Source of the DNA: Isosphaera pallida ATCC 43644
Lineage (GTDB): Bacteria > Planctomycetota > Planctomycetia > Isosphaerales > Isosphaeraceae
Reading direction: 5' to 3'
Assembly: GCF_000186345.1 (NCBI RefSeq)
Contig: NC_014962.1
Span: 2,880,450-2,944,449, forward strand
Length of the DNA: 64,000 nt
Part shown: positions 27,081-35,036 of the stretch, in pieces
Layout: each line of letters starts with the position of its first letter
Numbering within the stretch: position 1 is the first letter of the stretch
The notes under the pieces: generated by a model
Told to the model about the DNA's origin: nothing
The model's database searches: none
Seen by the model: only the letters and a program-made list of their open reading frames with translations
Program-made: the position numbers and the translations under genes

Positions 27081-27370
27081 AGGGAGGTGTCCATCCAATC
27101 CCGCGCCTCGGGCCAAACGATTCAGCCACGATCGTTTCAACCAACCGACCCGACTGAGTTGCACTGAGTTGGTTTGATTTGTTTTGTTTTGTTTTGATTG
27201 ACTCACTGACTGACGCAACCCGATGATAGCTGTCAGTCCGATCCATCACCATCGAATGAATGATTCAAGTGACATGGCGGTTACCGGGGTGTGAGCGACG
27301 GGGTCGTGAACCGGCGCAGCGCGATGGAGGCGAGCGGCGTCCTGGGGTCGTGTCGCCGCCTCGGGAGGCG

Positions 27371-29440
27371 TTAGGGTGGATCGGGAACGCTGTGGAGTTG
27401 GAGTTTCAAACGCTCGACCAGGGCGTTGAGCCGACGACGACGTTCGGCCAACGGATCGCCGGGGTCGGACGGGACGAGGTTCCAGTTCGATCGGTCCTCT
27501 TCCTGAACAACGCGCTGGAGACGGTGAGGGTTTCCTTGGGACCAATCACGCAGCGCCTCGCCCAAAATGGCCAGGTCGAGGGCGTCGCGCGCCGAGCGGC
27601 TCAGATTGTCTCGGCGTTCGACTGTGGCGATCAGGCGTTGACGGGGTGGCGATTCGTTGAGTGGATCGCCTGCCGACAGGGACGCGGTTTGGATGGCCAG
27701 AGTCCCCAACAGGAGCGGTTGGTCTGGTTCGAAGAACCGTCGTGGGATCAGTTCGACCACCAGTTTGTAAGCCACCCCCAGCGATTCCAAGGGGATGCCG
27801 ACGGTGTTGAGGACTTGGGGAGCAGCGTCGAGGGGGGCAATCGCCGGCAAGTCCGATTCGTAGGTGGGATTTCCCAACGGGCGAATCGCTCGGATCACAG
27901 CCGGGTTCCAGCGGATCGAGACCCAAGACAGCTCCGCTTTTCTCCGGCGGGATTCCGTCGCGTCAGGTTGCAAATTGGTCGCGGTCTCGTGCGATCGCAG
28001 ACTCAGCACAACCACCCAACGCTGGTCGTTCCAGGGGGATCGGGTCAATTCAACGCGGGCTTTGAGCGGAGGAACCCCGCCGACCACAACAGCCCGATCG
28101 TCCTCGAAGTCGCGGGGGTCGGGTGGCAGGGCGTTGATCCATACGGCCGGGTCGCTCGACCCGCCGGGCCAAGGAGGACCGGGCTCCGACTCACGCTCGA
28201 TTTGGTCCAACGGCAACGGTGGTTCCCAGGGCGTCACTTCGAACTCCAGCTTGTCGTCGATAACGACCCAGGGCGGGGAGTCCCCAGGGTCTTCCGGGTC
28301 GTCGCGTCCGAACTCGTCTTGCTTCTGCTGGATCTTGGTTGGCTGGAGTCGAGTCGCCATCCCTTCGCCGCCGAATTCTCCCTCCACGTGTTCAAGCGGT
28401 TTGGACGGGAGTTGGGCGACTCCCAAGGACAGGTCGGGGTGGGTGTGGTCGGGATCGGAAGTTGCGCCGGGGGTGACATTGTCTGGTTCGGCGAGCGTCG
28501 CGGCCTGGTTTCGAGGCGTCCGTGTTGGAAGCGAACTGCTCCCGCGAAGCCGATTCGCCATTGCGGATTGCGGCGGGGTCATTCGAGGGGTTAGAGCTGG
28601 CCGCGGGGCTTTCTCCAGGTCGCGGGCAACTAAAGGCAGCGGCGGCGGGTCGGGGGTCGAATGTACGAAACGGAAACGGACCCGGCCACGGCTGGATAGG
28701 AATCCTTCGGAGTCCATTCCCATTAACCCGCGTGGATCGTTGTTCTGGTCCAAGCGCAATGCCAGGGCATCGCGGTTGGGCGCGGGCGGCCCCGCCAACT
28801 CGAACACTGGCATCGCCGCCATCGACCCACCGCGTTCGACGGCGGCCGAGGGAATCGGAACCCCGGTGGGCGGAGACGTCGCCATCTTCGGCATAGCTAG
28901 ATCACGGGCGCGCTCAAACTGGCTCTCGGTTCCAATGCTTCCCAGCCAAACCACTCCACCGGCGGCCAGCGCTAACGACGCGGCCAGGCCCAACGCGAAC
29001 CAGCGGGTTCGTCGAGACGCCGACTTGTTGAAGCGCGTGAGCGGCAGGGTCGCGGAGGATGGGTCGCCAACCGAGGGTCCGGGAACGTCCGCGAGGGGGT
29101 CGATCGCCTGGGCTAAGGTCCGTTCAATGGCATCGCGGCGGCGCTGATCCAGCCCCCGTTGGCCCACCCCGGCGTGGAGCGCCTCGGAGGAGGTAGCGTG
29201 GTGATCTGAAGATGGTCCACGTCTCTCGCTCAAGGGCCACTCGCGGAGTTCGTCGTGGAGTTCATTGGCCAGACGTTGACTCAACGCGCGGAGTTCCTCG
29301 ACCCAAAGCTGGGCTTCAGAATGGGAGGCGAGCCAGTGTTCCCAGTGGGCTTGGTCGGCGGGTTCAGCTTCGCCCAGCGCATAGGCGGTCAGGCGGGGAT
29401 CGTCCTTCCAGTCCTCGCCGGGCGGACTCCAGGCGGCCAT
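27371..29440 (-). CDS. Anti-sigma-factor-like membrane protein (C-terminal YfbK-like domain, no VWA domain)
   Basis: 689 residues from 29440. The N-terminus (DDPRLTAYALGEAEPADQ...) has the DxRLTAYALGE block common to planctomycete anti-sigma factors and VWA/YfbK-type proteins. A hydrophobic segment (WFALGLAASLALAAGGVVWLG) near residue 170 spans the membrane. A long Pro/Arg-rich stretch comes next. The C-terminal 270 residues (VSIRWNPAVIRAIRPLG... AYKLVVELIPRRF... ALRDWSQGNPHRLQRV) resemble the C-terminal domain of YfbK-type proteins, but the VWA domain normally between is missing. It probably senses an outside signal for the adjacent sigma factor. An in-frame start at 29734 is less likely. 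Confidence 0.6.
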   Translation of the reverse strand: MAAWSPPGEDWKDDPRLTAYALGEAEPADQAHWEHWLASHSEAQLWVEELRALSQRLANELHDELREWPLSERRGPSSDHHATSSEALHAGVGQRGLDQRRRDAIERTLAQAIDPLADVPGPSVGDPSSATLPLTRFNKSASRRTRWFALGLAASLALAAGGVVWLGSIGTESQFERARDLAMPKMATSPPTGVPIPSAAVERGGSMAAMPVFELAGPPAPNRDALALRLDQNNDPRGLMGMDSEGFLSSRGRVRFRFVHSTPDPPPLPLVARDLEKAPRPALTPRMTPPQSAMANRLRGSSSLPTRTPRNQAATLAEPDNVTPGATSDPDHTHPDLSLGVAQLPSKPLEHVEGEFGGEGMATRLQPTKIQQKQDEFGRDDPEDPGDSPPWVVIDDKLEFEVTPWEPPLPLDQIERESEPGPPWPGGSSDPAVWINALPPDPRDFEDDRAVVVGGVPPLKARVELTRSPWNDQRWVVVLSLRSHETATNLQPDATESRRRKAELSWVSIRWNPAVIRAIRPLGNPTYESDLPAIAPLDAAPQVLNTVGIPLESLGVAYKLVVELIPRRFFEPDQPLLLGTLAIQTASLSAGDPLNESPPRQRLIATVERRDNLSRSARDALDLAILGEALRDWSQGNPHRLQRVVQEEDRSNWNLVPSDPGDPLAERRRRLNALVERLKLQLHSVPDPP

Positions 29441-29788
29441 ATCGCCGGGGTCGCCGTTGCAACCCGTCCCAAGTGGGGACAGAGGGGGGTCGGGCCGATC
29501 GGGTTGAGGGGGGGGGGAGGCGGCGCTCAACGGGAGATGCCTCGGGGACGCGACCAGGAAGCAGGAGAAACGGCAAGACAACAGGCGGGGACACCCTTCG
29601 CGATCGCACCGCCCTCCAGAAATCGTCAAGACCTGTCGCCAACTGGACGTGGCACCGCGGCCGAGCGAAGTGGCCTGGCGGCTTGGAGAGTCCACGATGA
29701 CGACGGGCAACCCGACCGACTTCTTAACAGGCACACTTTGATGAACCCTGACAACGATCCTGATTGTGACGGCGACAGCAACGGGGAC

Positions 29789-30805
29789 TCATGGGGTTGG
29801 AGGCTTAGTGGGTGGTTGGGAGAGGGGTTGGGGGTCGAGGTCTGGAGGGTAGGTCTCGGAGTCAATTGGGGTATCTTGGGCATTGCCCCAGTCGGACCAG
29901 CCCAGATAGTAGTTTTGGGTCGGGTGACCGACGAGTTCAGCAGCGAAGGCGACGACCGCGGCGCGTCCACCGCTTTGGCAATGGCTGACCACCTTGGAAC
30001 CCGGCTTCAAGCCGACCGAGGCCAGCTTGGTCCGAATGTCGTCGCGGCTAAGGAAACGCCCCGACTGATCCACGAAGTTGGACCATTCCAGATGGCACGC
30101 GCCGGGGATGTGGCCGCCCCGTTTGGAGCGGATCGTCTTACCGGCGAATTCCTGGGCGCTTCGGGCGTCCAGGATCATGGCCTCGCGTAGTTCGCCGTCG
30201 AGCAGTCGCCGAACCTGCTCCCGGTCGGCCAGTCGCTCCTTGCGGAAGCGGACCTTGAACGGCCACGGTTCAACCTGAGGCACGTCTCGCGTGACTGGCA
30301 ACCCGCGTTCGACCCAAAGCGTATGGTTGCCGTCGAGCAACGCCACCTGCCCCACTCCCAAGTAGGTCAGGAGCCACCAGATGCGGGCAGCGTCGAGTTG
30401 GCGATGATCGTCCACCACGACCACCAGAGTCTCCGGGCTGATTCCCAGCGGAGCGAGCCAGTGTTCCCAGACCTCGCGGTTGGTCAACGCGCCAGGTTTT
30501 TGGGACATCTCCTCGACCGCCTTGGGATCCACCCAAACCGCGCCTGGGAGATGGCCTTGGTCGTACTGCTCCCGAGGGCGAGCGTCCAAAATCCTCAAGG
30601 GGGTCATGGCGTCGCTCTTCTCAATCAGGTTCGCCAGCTGCTGGAAGCTCATCAACCGGGCCAGTCCCGACTTGGGCTCGACGACCTCCTTCGCGGGCTG
30701 TGCCTCCACCCGGGCCGTCCATCCCCCCCCAACGGCCAAAGCCATGCCCCACCACGTCACATGAACAATACGCCACGGGATCTGAGTCCAAGACGGTCTC
30801 AACAT
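29789..30805 (-). CDS. Periplasmic two-domain rhodanese (thiosulfate sulfurtransferase-like)
   Basis: 338 residues from ATG 30805, which has AAGGA about ten bases upstream and gives a signal peptide (WRIVHVTWWGMALAVGGGWTARVEA). Two rhodanese domains follow. The first (LRILDARPREQYDQGHLPGA, residues about 65-170) lacks the catalytic Cys; the second (AMILDARSAQEFAGKTIRSKRGGHIPGA) ends with the active loop HCQSGGRA, which holds the sulfur-carrying Cys. Such enzymes move sulfane sulfur from thiosulfate to a thiol or cyanide acceptor. It is first in the minus-strand run with the anti-sigma-like and sigma genes. Confidence 0.88.
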   Translation of the reverse strand: MLRPSWTQIPWRIVHVTWWGMALAVGGGWTARVEAQPAKEVVEPKSGLARLMSFQQLANLIEKSDAMTPLRILDARPREQYDQGHLPGAVWVDPKAVEEMSQKPGALTNREVWEHWLAPLGISPETLVVVVDDHRQLDAARIWWLLTYLGVGQVALLDGNHTLWVERGLPVTRDVPQVEPWPFKVRFRKERLADREQVRRLLDGELREAMILDARSAQEFAGKTIRSKRGGHIPGACHLEWSNFVDQSGRFLSRDDIRTKLASVGLKPGSKVVSHCQSGGRAAVVAFAAELVGHPTQNYYLGWSDWGNAQDTPIDSETYPPDLDPQPLSQPPTKPPTP

Positions 30806-31218
30806 GTTGCGGATCCTTGTTCGTCGTCTCGAATGAGGAATCAACTCAACTCAACTCAACCGGGTTTGCCTCGGAGAAGGAGATGGCAACGGGTATGCCA
30901 ACCCTAGAAATCGCTCCGAGTGCTTCATTGAGTACGACCGAATCCGGGACAGCGTTGAGTTGACTTGCTTTGGCCAATTGACCCAAGTTGCAAACTTGGT
31001 CGTGCGTTGGGAACTTGTCCCGCGCCGAGGCGGCATGGAACCGTTGCGAAGAAGAAGGTTGTTCCAATCTTGACCCCTTGGACAGACCCCTCACGAGGTC
31101 GGCATGCGATCTGCATCAAGAAGCGTGGAGAAACCGCCCACGGTTGCGCGGTGTGGCCTGGGATGGCATGGACGCCAGGGAGGAGGATGACGAACAACGT
31201 GACGAAGGGACCTCGATC
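30806..31218. other. Divergent region upstream of csrA and the rhodanese gene
   Basis: Roughly 410 bases without a gene. Near 30842-30860 there is a short CAACT microsatellite. The inverted repeat listed separately is at 30983-30999. Promoters for both flanking genes must be here; none is clear. Confidence 0.5.
30983..30999. promoter_or_regulatory. 17-bp dyad upstream of csrA
   Basis: CCAAGTT and AACTTGG form a perfect 7-bp inverted repeat around a 3-base centre. It lies about 220 bases before csrA. It could be an operator or a small RNA hairpin; it lacks a T-run, so a terminator is unlikely. Confidence 0.3.
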
Positions 31219-31566
31219 ATGTTGGTGGTAAGTCGCAAGCTTGGGGAACGGATCCGGATTGGTGAGGAAATCGAGGTGGTGGTGGTGAAGATCGACCGCA
31301 ACCAGATACGCCTGGGGGTGGCTGCGCCCCGTGATGTGGAGGTGTATCGTCACGAAATTGCCCCACCGGGTCGTCGGACCTCGGCCAAGCGGCCCAAGCG
31401 CTCCCCCAACGGCGATGTTGCCACCGATCAACCCAGGTTCATGCCCGGCCATCCCATCCCCAATCCCCTCAAGGTGGTTTCATCGAACGCCGAGAACGCC
31501 GAGGCCACGACGGTTTGCGAGTCCGCGCCGCTTGGTCCCATCGGGTCCACCAATCCGGCCGTCTGA
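31219..31566 (+). CDS. csrA: Carbon storage regulator CsrA with long C-terminal tail
   Basis: 115 residues. The first 50 or so are canonical CsrA (MLVVSRKLGERIRIGEEIEV and IRLGVAAPRDVEVYRHE), the RNA-binding dimer that recognises GGA loops in mRNA leaders and blocks or stabilises translation. Family proteins are usually 60-75 residues; this one continues with about 60 further residues rich in Pro, Ala, Asn and Arg (PPGRRTSAKRPKRSPNG...). The ATG at 31219 was chosen because the CsrA fold starts exactly there. It sits 405 bases before the Pfa operon. Confidence 0.92.
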   Translation: MLVVSRKLGERIRIGEEIEVVVVKIDRNQIRLGVAAPRDVEVYRHEIAPPGRRTSAKRPKRSPNGDVATDQPRFMPGHPIPNPLKVVSSNAENAEATTVCESAPLGPIGSTNPAV

Positions 31567-31971
31567 GAACAAGACGCGCCGTTCCTCAAAGCGAATCTGG
31601 GGCGGCGATCCGTCCTATCTCAAACGACCCTCAAGCAGCAACGCAACGGCGATCAGCGAAAGGTTCCCATCCCCCCGCGCGACCCTGATGGTTCTTGACT
31701 TGAGACGGACGGGTTTGGCCGTCCCGTTCGTGTTGCTTTCCTTGCTCCGCTCGGTGGAGAACCGAACGATCCCGACCGCCAGTGTCTGGCGAGTCGCTTG
31801 AAGCGCGTGGTAATCTGACCGGCCCAAATGGGTTGAGTGGTCGGGGCCTCCCCGCCGCCCAGTTCCCTGAGCGTGCCGGGATCCACCCCGTTGCGTAAGG
31901 ATTCCGCCGCTGCGTCCGCCACCGCCCTGGGTTGGCCTGGCTTTCGTTCTCCGCCGGTCCTGGAACCCGTT
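31567..31971. other. Region between csrA and the Pfa operon
   Basis: About 400 bases. The pfaD frame is open from 31837 but the start at 31972 is preferred, so most of this is likely leader and promoter for the Pfa operon. No other gene is seen. Confidence 0.5.
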
Positions 31972-33588
31972 ATGCCCCCTGTGTCCGACCTCGATCCCAC
32001 ACTCCGATCGGCTCTCCTCGACCTGAGCCGTTCCTATCACCCGCCCGGCGATCCCTATCCTTGGCTGACCCCCTGGCGGCTCGAGGATTTGGGCGATCCC
32101 GGCTTTCGCGCTGCGCATCGGGTCCGGTTCAACGTCATGTCCGGCGCGATGGCCAACGGCATCGCCTCAGTGGAGCTCGTTGAGGCAATGGCGCGGGGGG
32201 GGATGGTCGGAATTTTCGGCGCGGCCGGTTTAGGACCGGAACGGGTAGCCGCAGCGCTGGACCGTCTCCAAACCAGCTTGGGCGATCGTCTTCCATGGGG
32301 CGTCAACCTCATCCATTCACCCAACGAACCGGCGCTTGAAGAGGCCGTGGCCGCGCTGTTGATCGCCCGCGGGGTTCGTTTGGTGGAAGCGTCAGCTTAC
32401 CTTGATTTGACACCGGCGATCGTCCGCTATCGTCTGGCCGGTCTGGAGCCGGACCCCGCCGATCCCCAGCGGGGTCGTCCCCGGCACCGAGTGATCGCCA
32501 AGGTCTCGCGGGTCGAAGTGGCCGCCAAGTTTCTCGGTCCGCCTCCGCCGCGTCTGGTCGCCAAGCTGCTGGACGAAGGAGCGATCAGCCCGCTTCAGGC
32601 CCGTTTGGCCCCCACCATCCCTATGGCCGACGACCTCACCGCCGAAGCCGACTCCGGCGGCCATACCGACAACCAACCCCTCGTCGCGCTGCTGCCCGCC
32701 CTGTTGGAATTGAGAGACCGCGAGTCGAAACGCCACGGCTGGACCATCCCCCCCCGCGTTGGGGCCGCCGGGGGGATCGCTACCCCCGCCGCCGCCGCCG
32801 CCGCCCTGGCAATGGGAGCCGACTACCTTGTGACAGGCTCGGTCAACCAAGCATGCGTTGAGTCCGGCACCTCCCCCATCGTGCGCCGGATGCTCGCTGA
32901 AGCTCGCCAGGGCGACCTGGCGATGGCCCCCGCCGCCGACATGTTCGAGATGGGCGTCAAGGTTCAGGTCCTCAAACGCGGCACCCTCTTTCCCCTCCGC
33001 GCCGCCAAGCTCTACGAATGGTATCGCAACCACGAGTCGCTCGATCATCTCTCCCAAAGCGACCGCGACCAGCTGGAACGGACCATTCTTCGTCAGTCAA
33101 TCGAAGCGGTTTGGGAACAAACCCAGAGCTTCTTCCAGCGCCGCGACCCCCGCCAGCTCGAACGGGCCGCCCGCGACCCCAAACACAAGATGGCTCTGGT
33201 CTTCCGCTGGTATCTCGGGCTGTCGTCGCACTGGGCCAACTCCGGTCAGCCCGACCGCGTGGTGGACTACCAAATCTGGTGCGGCCCAGCAATGGCGGCC
33301 TTCAACGCCTGGGTCGAAGGCTCTCACCTAGAATCGCCCGAAAACCGCCGCGCCGCGGAAGTCGCCCTCCAGATCCTCCACGGAGCCGCCGTGCTGTTGA
33401 GATCGGCCACCCTCCAAGGACGCGGTCGGCGTATCCCCGGCGACTGGATTCGACCCCGCCCCCTCCCCCCCGAGGAACTCCTGCGACGCCTGCGGTCCCC
33501 CCACCCCTCCGCAACCTCTCCACCCCGGACCGCCCCTCCCGAAGACCCCCGCTCCGTCCCTCTAGCCCCCAGCCTCGGCGTCCGCTAA
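31972..33588 (+). CDS. PfaD-type enoyl reductase (2-nitropropane dioxygenase fold) of PUFA synthase
   Basis: 538 residues, the usual size for PfaD. This FMN-binding TIM-barrel enzyme reduces enoyl intermediates during PUFA synthesis. Visible family blocks are RVRFNVMSGAMANGIAS, MVGIFGAAGLGPERV, GVNLIHSPNEPALEE, VEASAYLDLTPAIV, VIAKVSRVEVA, a glycine-rich VGAAGGIATPAAAAAALAMGADYLVTGSVNQA for the FMN phosphate, and the C-terminal helical lid with QTQSFFQRRDPRQLERA and KHKMALVFRWYLG. The start at 31972 is the ATG nearest to the conserved N-terminus; a GTG at 31837 is possible. First gene of the Pfa operon. Confidence 0.93.
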   Translation: MPPVSDLDPTLRSALLDLSRSYHPPGDPYPWLTPWRLEDLGDPGFRAAHRVRFNVMSGAMANGIASVELVEAMARGGMVGIFGAAGLGPERVAAALDRLQTSLGDRLPWGVNLIHSPNEPALEEAVAALLIARGVRLVEASAYLDLTPAIVRYRLAGLEPDPADPQRGRPRHRVIAKVSRVEVAAKFLGPPPPRLVAKLLDEGAISPLQARLAPTIPMADDLTAEADSGGHTDNQPLVALLPALLELRDRESKRHGWTIPPRVGAAGGIATPAAAAAALAMGADYLVTGSVNQACVESGTSPIVRRMLAEARQGDLAMAPAADMFEMGVKVQVLKRGTLFPLRAAKLYEWYRNHESLDHLSQSDRDQLERTILRQSIEAVWEQTQSFFQRRDPRQLERAARDPKHKMALVFRWYLGLSSHWANSGQPDRVVDYQIWCGPAMAAFNAWVEGSHLESPENRRAAEVALQILHGAAVLLRSATLQGRGRRIPGDWIRPRPLPPEELLRRLRSPHPSATSPPRTAPPEDPRSVPLAPSLGVR

Positions 33589-33755
33589 CCCCAAGTCGCC
33601 CTCCTCCTCGTTCCAGCTCCAATCCCCACCCCGCAACCGCAACCGCCGACGACCCCCGAACCCATATTCCCTCTCCTCAAGACAACCCGTGTAGAGACCT
33701 GATTCCCCCGACCAAACTCTCCAGATTCGCCAAGTTTTCCGGATACCCAAAGAAG

Positions 33756-35036
33756 ATGGGGTTGCGAGATCCGATCATCTTCGGCGCGTTTGACGCAACC
33801 CCGGCCCAAGAGACGAGCTTCTCGACCGTGACCGATCCCGCTCCCGACCAGCTTGAGTTCCCCCCCTCCACCTCGGCCCCGGCTTGGAGCCGCGTCGCCA
33901 CCACGCCATCATCAGGCGTGTCCCGCGTCGCTTCGCAACCGGACCGACCACGGTTCGAGCCGGTGGCGATCGTGGGCATCGGGTGCGCCTTTCCTGGCGG
34001 TCCCGATCGAGACGGCTTCTGGAACGCGATTCTCCGCGGCGACGACGCGATCCGACCCATCCCTCCCAGCCACTGGCGTCCCGAGGATTACCTCGACGCC
34101 GACCCCAAAGCCCCCGACCGCGTCTACGCCGCCCAAGGCGGCTTTCTCGACCCCATCGAGTTCCCGATCCTGGAATTCGGCGTCGCCCCCCAAAACCTCG
34201 AAGCCACCGACACCACGCAACTGCTGGGCCTCGTCGCCGCCCAAGCCGCCCTCGCCGACGCTGGACTCGCCGGCCCCCACGCCCGCCCCTTCGACCGCGC
34301 CGCCTGCTCGGTGATCCTCGGCGTCACCGGCACCTTGGAACTCGTCGTCCCCCTCGGCGCACGGCTGGCCCACCCATTGTGGCGCGACGCCCTGCGACAA
34401 CACGGCGTGCCCGAGGACCAAGCCCAACAGATCATCCAGTCAATCGCCGACCGCATGGTCCCCTGGCAGGAAAACTCCTTCCCCGGCCTGCTCGGCAACG
34501 TCGCCGCCGGACGCATCGCCAACCGCCTGGACCTCCACGGCTCCAACTGCGTGGTGGACGCCGCCTGCGCCTCCTCGCTGGCCGCCATCCACCTCGCCTG
34601 CCTCGAACTCCAAACCAGACGCGCTGACCTCGTCCTCTCTGGCGGCCTGGATACATTCAATGATATTTTTATGTATATGTGCTTTAGCAAGACGCCGGCG
34701 TTGTCGCCCAGCGGCCAGGCGCGGCCGTTCGACGCGGGGGCCGACGGCACGACGCTGGGCGAGGGCTTAGGGGTGGTGGTCCTCAAGCGTCTGGCCGACG
34801 CCGAAGCGCAGGGGGATCGGATCTACGCGGTGATTCGGGGTTTGGGATCGGCTAGCGACGGTAAAGGGTCAAGCGGTGTACGCGCCGCTGGCCGCCGGTC
34901 AGGCCCGCGCGTTGAGACGCGCCTACGAGCTGGCCGGCATCGAACCGGCGACGGTGGAACTCCTCGAGGCCCACGGCACCGGCACCAAGGTGGGCGACCA
35001 GGTGGAATTGACCGCGTTGCGCGAGGTGTACGCTGA
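33756..35036 (+). CDS. PUFA synthase subunit A, N-terminal part (ketosynthase, frameshifted)
   Basis: Probably the 5' part of one gene broken by an apparent extra G near 34875. Starting at ATG 33756, residues about 68 onward are a type I KS domain (FEPVAIVGIGCAFPGGPDR), with the nucleophile Cys at residue 271 in DAACASSL. After 34874 the correct frame continues at 34876; the original frame instead runs to a stop at 35036 through nonsense sequence. Upstream of 33756 the same frame is open but encodes Pro/Arg-rich nonsense. The KS C-terminal His residues and all later domains are in the next entry. If the sequence is right, the product would be a truncated KS. Confidence 0.85.
   Translation: MGLRDPIIFGAFDATPAQETSFSTVTDPAPDQLEFPPSTSAPAWSRVATTPSSGVSRVASQPDRPRFEPVAIVGIGCAFPGGPDRDGFWNAILRGDDAIRPIPPSHWRPEDYLDADPKAPDRVYAAQGGFLDPIEFPILEFGVAPQNLEATDTTQLLGLVAAQAALADAGLAGPHARPFDRAACSVILGVTGTLELVVPLGARLAHPLWRDALRQHGVPEDQAQQIIQSIADRMVPWQENSFPGLLGNVAAGRIANRLDLHGSNCVVDAACASSLAAIHLACLELQTRRADLVLSGGLDTFNDIFMYMCFSKTPALSPSGQARPFDAGADGTTLGEGLGVVVLKRLADAEAQGDRIYAVIRGLGSASDGKGSSGVRAAGRRSGPRVETRLRAGRHRTGDGGTPRGPRHRHQGGRPGGIDRVARGVR

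Noticed and set aside
27177-27218. Upstream start of the sigma factor at 27218
   Set aside because: It would encode a microsatellite (repeated TTTTG on the plus strand) as protein; the start at 27080 fits the family better.
27260-29147. Long plus-strand ORFs opposite the anti-sigma-like gene
   Set aside because: Low-complexity Gly/Arg/Ser peptides with no recognised domain; the minus-strand frame carries the LTAYALGE block and a membrane helix.
34866-34880. Programmed ribosomal frameshift in the KS
   Set aside because: No slippery heptamer or clear downstream pseudoknot could be seen; error or mutation is simpler.
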